The notes under the pieces were generated by a model. It was not told the DNA's origin and ran no database searches. It worked only from the letters and a program-made list of their open reading frames with translations. DNA of 64,000 bases, from the NCBI GenBank assembly GCA_047833665.1, contig CP181261.1:2170001-2234000 (forward strand). The letters are read 5' to 3'. The translations under genes and the position numbers were made by a program. This stretch comes from Caproicibacter sp047833665 (GTDB lineage: Bacteria > Bacillota > Clostridia > Oscillospirales > Acutalibacteraceae). Positions 53,158 to 61,567 of the stretch are shown here, one piece after another; position 1 is the first letter of the stretch; each line of letters begins with the position of its first letter.

Positions 53158-54441
53158 CTATAGAATTAAAGCTTGAGATTTTACACCGTTGCTTTGAGCT
53201 GGGAGAAGATGTACAATTAGTATCAAATGAAGTGGGATATAGCACAGCAAGTATATATAACTGGCGGCGCAAATATATCCAGAAAGGTGCTGCGGCATTA
53301 ATGAATGCATCCAATGAGCGAGCCAGAGGGAAACTCACAGAAGGAAAAGCTGCATCTTCAGAGGAACTTGATGAATTGAAAGCAAAAATCCAAGATATGC
53401 AGTTAGAAATTGACATTCTGAAAAAAACAATTGATGTGCTAAAAAAAGACCCCGGCGTCAACAAGAGTCCCTTGAACAACAGGGAGAAGGCAGTAATTGT
53501 TGATGCCTTAAAAGAGAAGTATCCACTGCCTGTATTGATAAAAAAACTCAAACTGGCAAAGAGCAGCTATTACTATCAAAACAAACGGGTCAGTTTTGCA
53601 AAGAAGCATAAAGATGATTATCAAGCTGTTGCGACCATATTCCACAACAATAAGGAAAGATATGGATATCGTAGAATTAAAATAGTATTGAACCGAGAGG
53701 GCTATACCCTATCCGAAAAGGTGATACGTAAAATTATGCGTGAAAATGGCTTGGTTGTGAAAGGCAGAAGAGCGAAGAAATACTGCTCTTACAAAGGAGA
53801 AATTAGCCCTGAAGTACCCAATGTGATTCTAAGAAATTTCAGAGCTCACAAGCCAAATCAGAAGTGGTTGACTGATGTGACAGAGTTCTCAATTCCAGCA
53901 GGAAAAGTATATTTGTCTCCTATTATTGACTGCTATGATGGTATGCCGGTAGCATGGAACATTAGCTGTAAACCAAACGCACAATTGGTGAATCGTATGC
54001 TGGATCGTGCAATCAGTACACTTGATCAAAATGCGCATCCGATTATTCATTCAGATCGAGGCTGTCACTATCGATGGCCGGGCTGGATAGATCGAACCCG
54101 TAAGGCAGGATTGATCAGATCAATGTCTCAGAAGGGGTGCTCACCGGACAATTCAGCCTGTGAAGGTTTTTTTGGAAGGATGAAAAATGAGATGTTCTAC
54201 GGCCGTTCTTGGCAAGGTATCACAGTAGAAGATTTTATGCAGCAAATTGAAGCTTACATGGTATGGTATCGGGATATGAGAATCAAAATATCTCTTGGAG
54301 GATTGAGTCCAACAGAATATAGAATCAAAATGGGATTAGGCATATAGTCCAATAAAATGTCCGCAGGCCCCTAAGTACGCGTTCAAAACTTGACGTTCTT
54401 ATTTTCACGCCTACAACGCCTACCAAAACGCCTACTTCAAA

Positions 54442-55823
54442 GGCTCTATAATAAATGTTGGGGTGTAACGAATAGAGCCTGAGAAAAAGAGTAAAAAAAA
54501 GTCGAGCATATTCGATGAAAAACCTTTAAAATGGAGATTACCACACCACCATTTGGGAGGTCATCGATATGCTCTGTACTCATTCTATCGAAAAATTGCT
54601 TGGATTAAAAGGGGTAATCGTAAAAAATGTGAGGCAATTGCCTGATAAAACGGAAATTTTTATTGAGTTACCGAGAAAACCGCATGTTTGCCCCTGTTGT
54701 GGCCATCAAACCAGCTACGTTCATGATTACCGTTGTCAAACAGTAAAAGACATTCCCGCTTTTGGCAAACATACCTCCCTGATTCTACGAAAGCGCCGAT
54801 ATCGCTGCCATTCTTGTGGAAAGCGTTTCTTTGAAGATAACTCGTTTTTGCCTAGATATCATCGCATGACAAACCGTTTAGCCTCATATATCATTTCAAA
54901 GCTTTCCGACGTGCGTTCTTTTACCAGTGTAGCACGTGAAGTAAATCTTTCGGTTGCAACTATTATCCGGATTTTTGATTGTATCAACTATGGTAAACCG
55001 CAGAAATTACCCGAAGTTGTATCGATTGATGAGTTTAAAGGCAATACAAGCGGCGAGAAATATCAGTGCATTCTGACCGATCCGGTCCGTCACCGAATCC
55101 TTGATATTCTTCCTGCTCGTTACAACCACAAACTGACAGAATATTTCGGCCAGCTTGACCGTTCTCAAACCAAACATTTTGTCAGCGATATGTGGAGTAC
55201 ATATGCTAGTATTGCTCAAACATATTTTAAAGATTCCAATTATGTCATTGACAAATATCATTACATTCGCCAAGTATTTTGGGCCTTTGAAGCCGTTCGC
55301 AAGGAAGAACAGAAAAAATTCAGTAAAACCCGAAGAATTTATTTTAAACGCTCCCGAATCTTACTGAACAAGCGATATCAATTTCTCACTCCGGAGCAAA
55401 AGCAACAGGTCGATCTTATGCTCTATGCCAGTAACCGTCTGCTGACAGCCTACTCTCTGAAAGAACAGTTTTTCAAAGTCCTTGAATCTTCTGACAGCGT
55501 GTCCGCACGGACAGCGCTATCCCATTGGATTATGGCCGCACAAAACAGTGAACTTTCAAGATTTGTTGCTTGTGGAAATACCATGGTCCGCTGGTCAAAA
55601 GGTATTCTAAATTCGTTTGATTGTCCTTACACCAATGGTTTTACCGAAGGGGTTAACAACAAGATTAAGGTTCTTAAACGCAATGCCTACGGTTACCGTA
55701 ATTTTCGTCGCTTTCGCAATCGTGTTCTTCACATATTCCATCATTCAAAACAAAATGGAGCAGCCTAATGCCGCTCCATTCGGTGTTTCCATTTTGGGTT
55801 ACCCCAACTATTGACATAGAGCC
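54442..55823 (+). mobile_element. ISL3-family insertion sequence, 1382 bp
   Basis: The ends GGCTCTAT...ATAGAGCC are inverted repeats. CTTCAAA is duplicated on both sides (54435-54441 and 55824-55830). The uninterrupted copy of the target at 42415-42583 confirms both boundaries. Confidence 0.92.
54569..55768 (+). CDS. ISL3-family transposase
   Basis: 399 residues. The N-terminal zinc-finger region has CPCCGHQTSYVHDYR and RCHSCGKRF; then a helix-turn-helix, SIDEFKGN and SDMWSTYASIAQTYF, and a long C-terminal core ending FTEGVNNKIKVLKRNAYGYRN. This order is specific to ISL3. Intact frame after GGGAGG. Confidence 0.95.
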   Translation: MLCTHSIEKLLGLKGVIVKNVRQLPDKTEIFIELPRKPHVCPCCGHQTSYVHDYRCQTVKDIPAFGKHTSLILRKRRYRCHSCGKRFFEDNSFLPRYHRMTNRLASYIISKLSDVRSFTSVAREVNLSVATIIRIFDCINYGKPQKLPEVVSIDEFKGNTSGEKYQCILTDPVRHRILDILPARYNHKLTEYFGQLDRSQTKHFVSDMWSTYASIAQTYFKDSNYVIDKYHYIRQVFWAFEAVRKEEQKKFSKTRRIYFKRSRILLNKRYQFLTPEQKQQVDLMLYASNRLLTAYSLKEQFFKVLESSDSVSARTALSHWIMAAQNSELSRFVACGNTMVRWSKGILNSFDCPYTNGFTEGVNNKIKVLKRNAYGYRNFRRFRNRVLHIFHHSKQNGAA

Positions 55824-55880
55824 CTTCAAATTGCTTTTTGATTCCGATTTGTTCCGCTACATTCCAAATCAATATACGGC

Positions 55881-55925
55881 AAAACCCGCATGAACACTGG
55901 ATTTTTCAGTATTCATGCGGGTTTT
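55881..55925 (-). terminator. Terminator of tmRNA
   Basis: AAAACCCGCATGAA and TTCATGCGGGTTTT form a long stem that works as a terminator in either direction, 5 bases beyond the tmRNA 3' end. Confidence 0.85.
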
Positions 55926-55930
55926 AAATA

Positions 55931-56296
55931 TGGTGGAGATGACGAGAATCGAACTCGTGTCCGAAGGATGCTCGCCAGAGCTTTCTACGAGTGTAGCCGA
56001 TATTTTAACATTCCCTCATCGTGACGCCAGTCGGCAGGCTTCACGATTTGGTAGCCTTTGATTCATGACCGAGGTAAAGGCGTTCCTCGGTTCACGTTCA
56101 CCGCTGCTCGACGCCTTTATCCGGGCCGCGGTACTCCCGGTAAAGACGGCAACCTAATTAGGCTGCGTACGCCATCCTATAATTATAGTTAGCGTTTTCA
56201 GTTTTGTCGTTTATTTTTGCTTTGCGAAAATGAAGCATTTCGCGACGCTACTCGCTTACTCTGGTTCACAACCCCCGTCGAAACCTTTACATCCCC
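55931..56296 (-). ncRNA. ssrA: Transfer-messenger RNA (tmRNA)
   Basis: 366 bases with 5' GGGGATGTAAAGGTTTCGAC and 3' GTTCGATTCTCGTCATCTCC-ACCA, which form the tRNA-like Ala domain. The tag frame reads AKINDKTENANYNYRMAYAA then TAA; the exact resume codon within it is not certain. Pseudoknot-forming segments follow (for example CCGAGGAACGCC). It rescues stalled ribosomes with SmpB, whose gene lies directly upstream. Its 3' flank carries the ISL3 element and is duplicated at 42.4 kb. Confidence 0.95.
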
Positions 56297-56305
56297 ATAC
56301 TATTA

Positions 56306-56770
56306 TCAGCGATTTCGTTCTTTGAGCGCTCGCTCCATGTCGCGTTTTGCCGCTCTTGCCGCCATATCGGCGCGCTTATCGTACAACTTTTTGCCCTTAC
56401 ACAGTCCAACTTGTACTTTTACAAGTGAACCCTTAAAATAAAGAGAAAGAGGTATCAAAGCATAACCATCTTGTTTTACCAGACCAAACAGCCTTAATAT
56501 TTCCTTCTTATGCATCAAGAGACGGCGAACGCGCATCGGATCCGGATTAAAAATATTTCCGTGCTCATATGGGCTGATGTGCATTCCCCTAATTTGCAAT
56601 TCTCCATTATCGATTGCACACCAAGCGTCTTTTAAGTTAACCTGACCTTTGCGGATGGATTTCACTTCCGTTCCACAAAGCTCAATACCAGCCTCCATGC
56701 TTTCTTTAACAAAATAATCATGGTAGGCTTTTTTGTTTTTTGCAATCGTTTTGAAAGAATCTTTCTGCAT
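56306..56770 (-). CDS. smpB: SsrA-binding protein SmpB
   Basis: 154 residues from the ATG at 56770 (AGAAGGGAC before it); an upstream ATG at 56809 overlaps the promoter. The OB-fold has AIDNGELQIRGMHISPYEHG and NIFNPDPMRVRRLLMHKKEI; the basic C-terminal tail (ADMAARAAKRDMERALKERN) reads the A site. Directly upstream of ssrA, so RNA and protein partners are made from one place. Confidence 0.97.
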   Translation of the reverse strand: MQKDSFKTIAKNKKAYHDYFVKESMEAGIELCGTEVKSIRKGQVNLKDAWCAIDNGELQIRGMHISPYEHGNIFNPDPMRVRRLLMHKKEILRLFGLVKQDGYALIPLSLYFKGSLVKVQVGLCKGKKLYDKRADMAARAAKRDMERALKERNR

Positions 56771-56797
56771 AAAAAGTCCCTTCTTTTCGGGAATTAG

Positions 56798-56847
56798 AGA
56801 ATACCACATTTCCTGCCGGTTGTCAAGAGTTATGTAAACCGGCAGGA
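56798..56847 (-). promoter_or_regulatory. smpB promoter overlapping the recR terminator hairpin
   Basis: On the minus strand, TTGACA (56826-56821), 17 bases, then TATTCT (56803-56798). The same stretch has a stem, CCTGCCGGTT and AACCGGCAGG (56812-56821 and 56837-56846), immediately after the recR stop. The spacer of the promoter is thus one arm of the hairpin. Confidence 0.65.
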
Positions 56848-56848
56848 C

Positions 56849-57457
56849 TCAAATTTCACTGCGGCCTTCCAGCGCACGCGTCAAAGTAAATTCATCCGCA
56901 TATTCCAGATCGCCGCCAACGGGGATACCATACGCCAAACGTGTCACTTTTACACCCATCGGTTTTAAAAGGCGTGAGATGTACATCGCGGTTGCCTCTC
57001 CTTCAACGGTAGGATTTGTGGCCATAATAACTTCCTTCACCGGCTGATTTTTATCCCCGATTCTAGCAAGAAGTTCTTTGATACACAGCTGATCCGGACC
57101 AATACCGTTCAGCGGAGAAATCACGCCATGCAGTACATGATACACTGCATTAAATTCGTGGGTGCGTTCCAGCGCAATTACATCGCGAGGATCTTCCACC
57201 ACACAAATCACAGAATGGTCGCGCGCAGGATTGCGGCAAATGGGGCAAAGTTCTTCGTCGGTCAGGTTGCAGCAGATTTTACAGTAATGAATTTTCTTGT
57301 GTGCGTCTAAAATTGCATCGGCAAGTTCTTTAACCCCTTCATCCGATAGTCCAAGTACATAATACGCCAAACGCTGCGCACTCTTGCGCCCAATGCCTGG
57401 CAGCTTTTCAAACTGATCAATCAAACGGGAAAGGGGCGGAATATGATAGGCTGACAT
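56849..57457 (-). CDS. recR: Recombination protein RecR
   Basis: 202 residues, full length. N-terminal helix-hairpin-helix (KLPGIGRKSAQRLAYYVL), a four-cysteine zinc finger (CKICCNLTDEELCPIC), and a Toprim domain (ICVVEDPRDVIALERTHEF, ATNPTVEGEATAMYI). Works with RecF/RecO to load RecA at gaps. Three bases after the ybaB stop. Confidence 0.97.
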   Translation of the reverse strand: MSAYHIPPLSRLIDQFEKLPGIGRKSAQRLAYYVLGLSDEGVKELADAILDAHKKIHYCKICCNLTDEELCPICRNPARDHSVICVVEDPRDVIALERTHEFNAVYHVLHGVISPLNGIGPDQLCIKELLARIGDKNQPVKEVIMATNPTVEGEATAMYISRLLKPMGVKVTRLAYGIPVGGDLEYADEFTLTRALEGRSEI

Positions 57458-57460
57458 CGC

Positions 57461-57811
57461 TTACAAAAGTCCCGGTACAGCTAATCCGCCAGAAATTTTC
57501 TCCATACGCTCGGTTTTATCATTTGCCGCTGCGCGCAGGGCTTCGTTAACCGCGGCAATCACCAAATCGGACAGCATCTCAACATCTTCCGGGTCAACAA
57601 CTTCCGGCTTAATTTCAATGGATTTGACTTCCATCTTTCCTGTCACAGTTGCATGAACCGCATCCCCACCGGAAGAAGCTGTATATTCTTTCTCCTCCAG
57701 TTCCCGAGTGGTTTGTTCCATCTTCTCCTGCAGTTTCTGTGCCTGACGCGCAATCTGCTGCAGATTGGACGCACCGCCTCCGCCATATCCCTTGGGTAAT
57801 CTTGCTTTCAT
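57461..57811 (-). CDS. YbaB/EbfC-family nucleoid-associated protein
   Basis: 116 residues with a helical N-terminus (NLQQIARQAQKLQEKMEQTT) and the conserved VTGKMEVKSIEIKPEVVDPE and MLSDLVIAAVNEALR segments. A small dimeric DNA-binding protein whose gene is usually, as here, between dnaX and recR. Has a Gly-rich stretch, GYGGGGASN, near residue 8. Confidence 0.95.
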   Translation of the reverse strand: MKARLPKGYGGGGASNLQQIARQAQKLQEKMEQTTRELEEKEYTASSGGDAVHATVTGKMEVKSIEIKPEVVDPEDVEMLSDLVIAAVNEALRAAANDKTERMEKISGGLAVPGLL

Positions 57812-57826
57812 AGAAATCTCCTCCTG

Positions 57827-59488
57827 CTATTTGGTTTCCACCGGAATACCTTCACTTTCCGCTTTCTGCACAAGCTGGACAAGCGGATCATCTTCTGGGT
57901 TTTCCTGCTTTGGCTTACGGTACGGACCAAGGCTGTAAGTTCTCCCGGTCACCTGCTGAATAACCCTGCGCATATTTTCGCGCTGTTCGGGTCTTCTCAG
58001 CAATCGAAAAGCAATCTCATTCGGGGCATCTATCAAAACGTAATCCCCGCTGATATAAGCGGTCGAACCATTAAATGCCGCCGCGATGGTATGGGAATAA
58101 GTTTTCAACAACTCCAATATTTCAGGCCATTGATCCAGTTTTTTCGCGTTGGTTCTCAACTTTCCAAGCACTTGCTCCGGATCAGCAGATGCTGATGTAT
58201 CTTTTTTCGAACTGCCCGGATTAGTTTGTGCCACACTGCCTGCAGCGCCTGCAGCAACCGGCTTTTCATCCTGTAAAGATGAGTTGGAACGGCTGCGTGC
58301 TGTATCTGCGGCACTGTTGGATGACATCGGGGTTTGAGCAACCGGCATTCCACGCTCTAATGCCTCGATACGCCTAACCAATGCCTGCGGGGAAGAATCC
58401 AACTGCGGTGAGCAAAGGCGCATCATGGCAAGTTCAAACTCAATTCGCCGATCCCCACCTCGAAACATTTTTTCCAGCGTTGCTTGAAGCGCATCAATCG
58501 CGTGCAGCACCGTTGACATCGGAATCGAGCGCGCTTGTTCAGTTAATTCTTTATACTCCGCATCGGTCACAGCAAGAAGCGCGCGGGGATTCTTCATCGT
58601 TTTAATCAGCATTAGGCTGCGAAAATGAGAGGAAAGTTCTTCACACAGTCTAGCCATATCCTTAGAGGATGAATGAAGCTGGTCGATTATTTCCAGCGCA
58701 GCCGCACTGTCTTGGCAACGCACCGCATCCGCCAGACGAAACAGGTGTTCACGGCCGACCAAACCGGCTGTTTCCACCACGACATCTTCGGTCACATTTT
58801 TGGAATGCCCAAAGCACTGGTCTAAAATGGAAAGCGCATCACGCAGGGCGCCATCCGCTAATCTAGCAATCAGCAGTGCAGCCTGCGGGTCGATGGATGC
58901 CTCTTCATGCTCCGCTACAAACGCGAGCCGTGCAGCAATATCCTGCGGAGGAATGCGGTTAAAATCAAACCGCTGACACCGCGACAAAATTGTGGCGGGC
59001 AGCTTATGCACCTCAGTGGTTGCAAGAATAAAAATCACGTGCGGCGGCGGTTCTTCCAGCGTTTTAAGCAGAGCATTAAACGCGCCGACGGAAAGCATGT
59101 GGACTTCGTCAATGATATAGACTCTGTATTTGGCAGCGGCAGGCGTAAAGTTTGCCTCTTCCCGCAGAGTACGGATGCTGTCCACACCATTGTTAGAGGC
59201 AGCGTCTATTTCAACGATATCCATAACTGAACCTTCGTCGATTCCGCGGCAGATTTCACATTTCCCGCAGGGATCTCCATCGTTCGGGTGCAGGCAGTTA
59301 ACCGCTTTGGCAAGTATCTTTGCGCATGTGGTTTTTCCGGTGCCTCTGGAACCGGTGAACAGATATGCATGTGCAATCCGACCGGCAGTCAGTTCGTTTT
59401 TCAGTGTTGTTGTAACCTGCGGTTGCCCAACCACATCTGAAAAAGTTTTCGGTCTCCACTTTCTGTACAGCACCTGATACATGCCCAT
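57827..59488 (-). CDS. dnaX: DNA polymerase III subunits gamma and tau
   Basis: 553 residues. AAA+ clamp-loader core: Walker A GSRGTGKTT near 45-53, four zinc cysteines (CLHPNDGDPCGKCEIC), Walker B VYIIDEVHML, sensor 1 LATTE and sensor 2. A linker rich in Ser, Ala and Pro starts near 385 and a tau-like end follows (LRTNAKKLDQWPEILELLK). No slippery A-run like that of E. coli dnaX was noticed. MYQVLYRKWRPKTF is the standard start; two ATGs two codons apart precede it. Confidence 0.96.
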   Translation of the reverse strand: MGMYQVLYRKWRPKTFSDVVGQPQVTTTLKNELTAGRIAHAYLFTGSRGTGKTTCAKILAKAVNCLHPNDGDPCGKCEICRGIDEGSVMDIVEIDAASNNGVDSIRTLREEANFTPAAAKYRVYIIDEVHMLSVGAFNALLKTLEEPPPHVIFILATTEVHKLPATILSRCQRFDFNRIPPQDIAARLAFVAEHEEASIDPQAALLIARLADGALRDALSILDQCFGHSKNVTEDVVVETAGLVGREHLFRLADAVRCQDSAAALEIIDQLHSSSKDMARLCEELSSHFRSLMLIKTMKNPRALLAVTDAEYKELTEQARSIPMSTVLHAIDALQATLEKMFRGGDRRIEFELAMMRLCSPQLDSSPQALVRRIEALERGMPVAQTPMSSNSAADTARSRSNSSLQDEKPVAAGAAGSVAQTNPGSSKKDTSASADPEQVLGKLRTNAKKLDQWPEILELLKTYSHTIAAAFNGSTAYISGDYVLIDAPNEIAFRLLRRPEQRENMRRVIQQVTGRTYSLGPYRKPKQENPEDDPLVQLVQKAESEGIPVETK

Positions 59489-59502
59489 TCACCGCCCCCA
59501 AA

Positions 59503-59716
59503 AACGGAAAGCAAGACAGGCCGCAATTCCACGGCGCTCATGCGATTGGATATGCGGACGAACAGACCGACTGCATCGCACGGGGCAACTCCGCTTAATG
59601 CTGCTCGGTTCCCCGCCTGACATGGTTCACGGCGCCCCGCCGCACAGAGCCCGCCCGACCGCATATCCTATCGCACGCATTCTCTGCCTTGCTTTTTCCT
59701 GCGTGTGTAAAGGTCG
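59503..59716 (-). ncRNA. ffs: Signal recognition particle RNA, large Bacillus type
   Basis: The minus strand contains GTGAACCATGTCAGGCGGGG, AACCGAGCAGCA and GCGGAGTTGCCCCGTG: the conserved helix 8 with its two internal loops that bind Ffh. AGCAAGGCAGAG and CTGTCTTGCT at the two ends pair as the closing helix, and TTTCCGTTTTT ends the RNA. About 210 bases, so with an Alu-like domain as in Firmicutes. Ends are estimated to within about 10 bases. Confidence 0.88.
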
Positions 59717-59723
59717 TACCGAT

Positions 59724-59752
59724 ATTATACCCTATTTCTGCTGAAAAGACAA
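59724..59752 (-). promoter_or_regulatory. Promoter of the SRP RNA
   Basis: On the minus strand, TTGTCT (59752-59747), 17 bases, then TATAAT (59729-59724), 8 bases before the RNA start. A strong promoter as expected for a stable RNA; probably also feeds dnaX. Confidence 0.8.
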
Positions 59753-59936
59753 CCTAATTTTTTTGGATTTTCCATCTAACAAATGTTTCTTGGATAAACG
59801 TAAGCCGATATCCGTCTTGAAAGTAATCTCCCGCATCGGAAACTGACAGTTTGACATCCTGTTACTTCTCTTCTCTCTCCTCTGCATAACCTGAAAAACA
59901 AGCAGCGGATGGACAAAAGAAGGAAATATTTTGTGT

Positions 59937-59965
59937 TTGACAAAATGATAAAACCCCAGTATCTT
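59937..59965 (+). promoter_or_regulatory. Promoter of the sdpR-sdpI-like pair
   Basis: A perfect TTGACA (59937-59942), a 17-base spacer, then TATCTT (59960-59965). The start of transcription would fall near 59972, only about 14 bases from the first start codon. Confidence 0.7.
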
Positions 59966-59967
59966 TT

Positions 59968-59987
59968 ATTTAGATATTCATCTAAAT
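59968..59987. promoter_or_regulatory. Operator palindrome at the start of the ArsR/SdpR-type gene
   Basis: ATTTAGAT and ATCTAAAT, 4 bases apart, are exact inverted copies. The site covers the predicted transcription start and the A and T of the first ATG, as expected for autorepression. Confidence 0.7.
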
Positions 59988-60291
59988 GATTGGGCGTGAA
60001 AACTTGCCAATTGCGAATACGTTTAAAGCACTGTCTGACCCAACAAGGCGTGCGATTCTAAATCTCCTGCGGGAACGTCCCCTGCCGGCCGGCGAAATTG
60101 CAGCTCATTTTTCCATGACCGGCGCGACCGTTTCGCATCATCTTGCAGTTTTAAAAGAAGCCGGACTAATTTCCGACCGGCACGAGGGAAAATATATTTA
60201 TTACGAACTGAATCTTTCGGTCTTTGAAGAAGTTCTCAGCTGGGTTCAGCAATTTTTAAATCAGAAAGAAGAATCGGAACATGAAAATTAA
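59986..60291 (+). CDS. ArsR-family autorepressor, SdpR-like
   Basis: 101 residues. Winged helix-turn-helix: FKALSDPTRRAILNLLRERP, then GEIAAHFSMTGATVSHHLAV and a wing (HEGKYIYYELN). No metal-binding cysteine pair, as in SdpR. It overlaps the SdpI-like gene by 11 bases; in Bacillus that pair forms an immunity and autoregulation circuit. There is no ribosome binding site ahead of the ATG at 59986. A TTG at 60004 is the other candidate start. Should bind the palindrome overlapping its own start. Confidence 0.88.
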   Translation: MIGRENLPIANTFKALSDPTRRAILNLLRERPLPAGEIAAHFSMTGATVSHHLAVLKEAGLISDRHEGKYIYYELNLSVFEEVLSWVQQFLNQKEESEHEN

Positions 60292-60916
60292 AAAAAGCAC
60301 AATGCTCTACTGGATTGCCGCTGTCCTGCCGTTTTTGATTTCTGCCGTTTTTTACACCAGCGTTCCTGAACAAATCGCCGTACACTGGAACGCAAATGGA
60401 ACCGCGGACGGCTACAGCTCCAAGGCATTTGCCCTGTTCGGCTTGCCTGCAATGATGTTAGCAATCACCATACTAGTCAATGTCATGCTGGAAATCGACC
60501 CCCGCAAGCAAAACATCGACCGCTCCCCTAAAATGAAACGCACAGCACAGTGGTTTATAGTCATCCTTGCGAATATTTTAAATCTTCTTATCATTCTATA
60601 CGCATTAAACGTAAAATTTAATATGAGTATGGCTGTTATCTCCATTGTGGGAGTCGGAATTGCCCTCATTGGGAATTATCTTCCAAAATGCAAGTTCAAT
60701 TATACCATGGGTATCCGTGTGCCGTGGACACTGGCAAGTGAGGACAACTGGCGCAAAACGCACCGCATGGCAGGCCCTGTTTGGGTTGTGGGCGGAATTC
60801 TTATTGTATTTTCCGGTCTGCTGAATCTGCTGTGGATGCTGTATGCCGCACTGGTTCTTCTGATTTTTGTTCCGATTATATATTCCTATGTTCTTTCAGT
60901 TCGGGAAAACCGATAA
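60281..60916 (+). CDS. SdpI-family membrane protein (DUF1648)
   Basis: 211 residues with six hydrophobic helices. N-terminal DUF1648 signature, LPFLISAVFYTSVPEQIAVH then WNANGTADGYSSK, and the SdpI region with IGNYLPKCKFNYTMGIRVPW and TLASEDNWRKTHRMAG. In B. subtilis SdpI gives immunity to the SdpC killing factor and sequesters SdpR at the membrane. No sdpC-like toxin gene is nearby, as in many genomes where the pair stands alone. Confidence 0.9.
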   Translation: MKIKKSTMLYWIAAVLPFLISAVFYTSVPEQIAVHWNANGTADGYSSKAFALFGLPAMMLAITILVNVMLEIDPRKQNIDRSPKMKRTAQWFIVILANILNLLIILYALNVKFNMSMAVISIVGVGIALIGNYLPKCKFNYTMGIRVPWTLASEDNWRKTHRMAGPVWVVGGILIVFSGLLNLLWMLYAALVLLIFVPIIYSYVLSVRENR

Positions 60917-60957
60917 GAAAAAGCGTGCTGATCCACCTTTCCCGGGCTCTCATCGTA

Positions 60958-60966
60958 TGTTATAAT
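60958..60966 (+). promoter_or_regulatory. Extended -10 promoter of the uracil-DNA glycosylase gene
   Basis: TGTTATAAT with TATAAT at 60961-60966. It overlaps an in-frame ATG at 60965, which therefore cannot lie in this transcript; this supports the later TTG start. Confidence 0.6.
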
Positions 60967-61000
60967 GAAGACAAGAAACGACAAAAAAGGCGGCGATTGT

Positions 61001-61567
61001 TTGTATCAAACTTGGGAAGAACTGGAACGTGCATGTCTTGCCTGCACCAAATGTGGTCTGTGCGAAGGGCGTACCAATGTTGTATTCGGCACAGGGAACC
61101 GGAATGCCAAAGTGCTGTTTGTCGGGGAAGGCCCGGGTGAACAAGAAGACTTGCAGGGACAAGCATTTGTCGGCCGAAGCGGACAGCTTTTAGACAAATT
61201 GCTGGATGCGGTGGACCTCAGCCGTGATAAAAATATTTTTATCGCAAACATTGTGAAATGCCGGCCGCCGAAAAACCGCGACCCTCTGCCGCAGGAACAG
61301 GAACAATGCATCGGCTGGCTGCGCAATCAAGTTTGGCTGATGCGTCCAAAAATCATAGTCTGTCTGGGCAGGATTGCCGCTGCGAAGCTAATCCGTCCGG
61401 ATTTTAAAATTATGAAAGAACACGGATTGTTTACCGAAAAAAATGGTGTTCTGATGATGGCAACACTCCACCCTGCTGCCTTGCTACGGAATCCAAACAA
61501 CAAACCTGCAGCATTTGAGGATTTTCTCGGACTGCGGAAGAAAATGGATGAACTTGGGATTGAATAG
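61001..61567 (+). CDS. Uracil-DNA glycosylase, family 4/5 type
   Basis: 188 residues from TTG 61001, which has AAGGCGG 7 bases before it; the ATG at 60965 lies in the promoter. Four cysteines for an iron-sulfur cluster: CLACTKCGLC at the N-terminus and later CRPPKNRDPLPQE and VCLG. Active-site motifs GEGPGEQED and HPAALLRNP. It removes uracil from DNA. The FeS-containing family 4 enzymes are usual in Clostridia. A stem at 61647-61681 (GCGCGGCAGCT with AGCTGCCGTGC) followed by TGTATTTTC may end the transcript. Confidence 0.92.
   Translation: MYQTWEELERACLACTKCGLCEGRTNVVFGTGNRNAKVLFVGEGPGEQEDLQGQAFVGRSGQLLDKLLDAVDLSRDKNIFIANIVKCRPPKNRDPLPQEQEQCIGWLRNQVWLMRPKIIVCLGRIAAAKLIRPDFKIMKEHGLFTEKNGVLMMATLHPAALLRNPNNKPAAFEDFLGLRKKMDELGIE

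Larger units (their letters stand above)
52068..53184. repeat. 27-bp target duplication of the nested insertion sequence
   Basis: CTATAGAATTAAAGCTTGAG plus 7 more bases occurs at 52068-52094 and again exactly at 53158-53184. Removing one copy with the element restores the IS3 transposase frame. Confidence 0.95.
51872..54347 (+). pseudogene. IS3-family (IS150-like) transposase interrupted by a nested IS
   Basis: The first 74 codons (MYSEEEYRKAPEVYEETRSV, with a helix-turn-helix around RRQTLYNWIN) run into the nested element at 52095. Removing it with one target copy continues the frame as IELKLEILHRCFELGEDVQL and VSNEVGYSTASIYNWRRK to 54347, about 461 residues in all. The second half holds a leucine-zipper-like segment (ELDELKAKIQDMQLEIDILK) and a DDE core: LTDVTEF, IHSDRGCHY and CEGFFGRMKNE. 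Unlike classic IS3 members it is one continuous frame with no programmed shift. A 5'-truncated product from 53232 could still be made but would lack the first helix-turn-helix. Confidence 0.88.
51821..54370 (+). mobile_element. IS3-family element carrying a nested insertion sequence
   Basis: The ends GGGGGTGCGGACA and (inverted) GGGCCTGCGGACA share inner TTGGACT. A 3-bp CTA flanks both sides (51818-51820, 54371-54373). The native length without the nested element and its extra 27-bp target copy is 1460 bp. Confidence 0.85.

Noticed and set aside
42415..56296. Region between the two ssrA 3' copies as a straightforward integrative element
   Set aside because: No integrase or transfer genes lie inside, and one repeat is joined to IS3 sequence by microhomology, so IS-driven rearrangement explains it as well.
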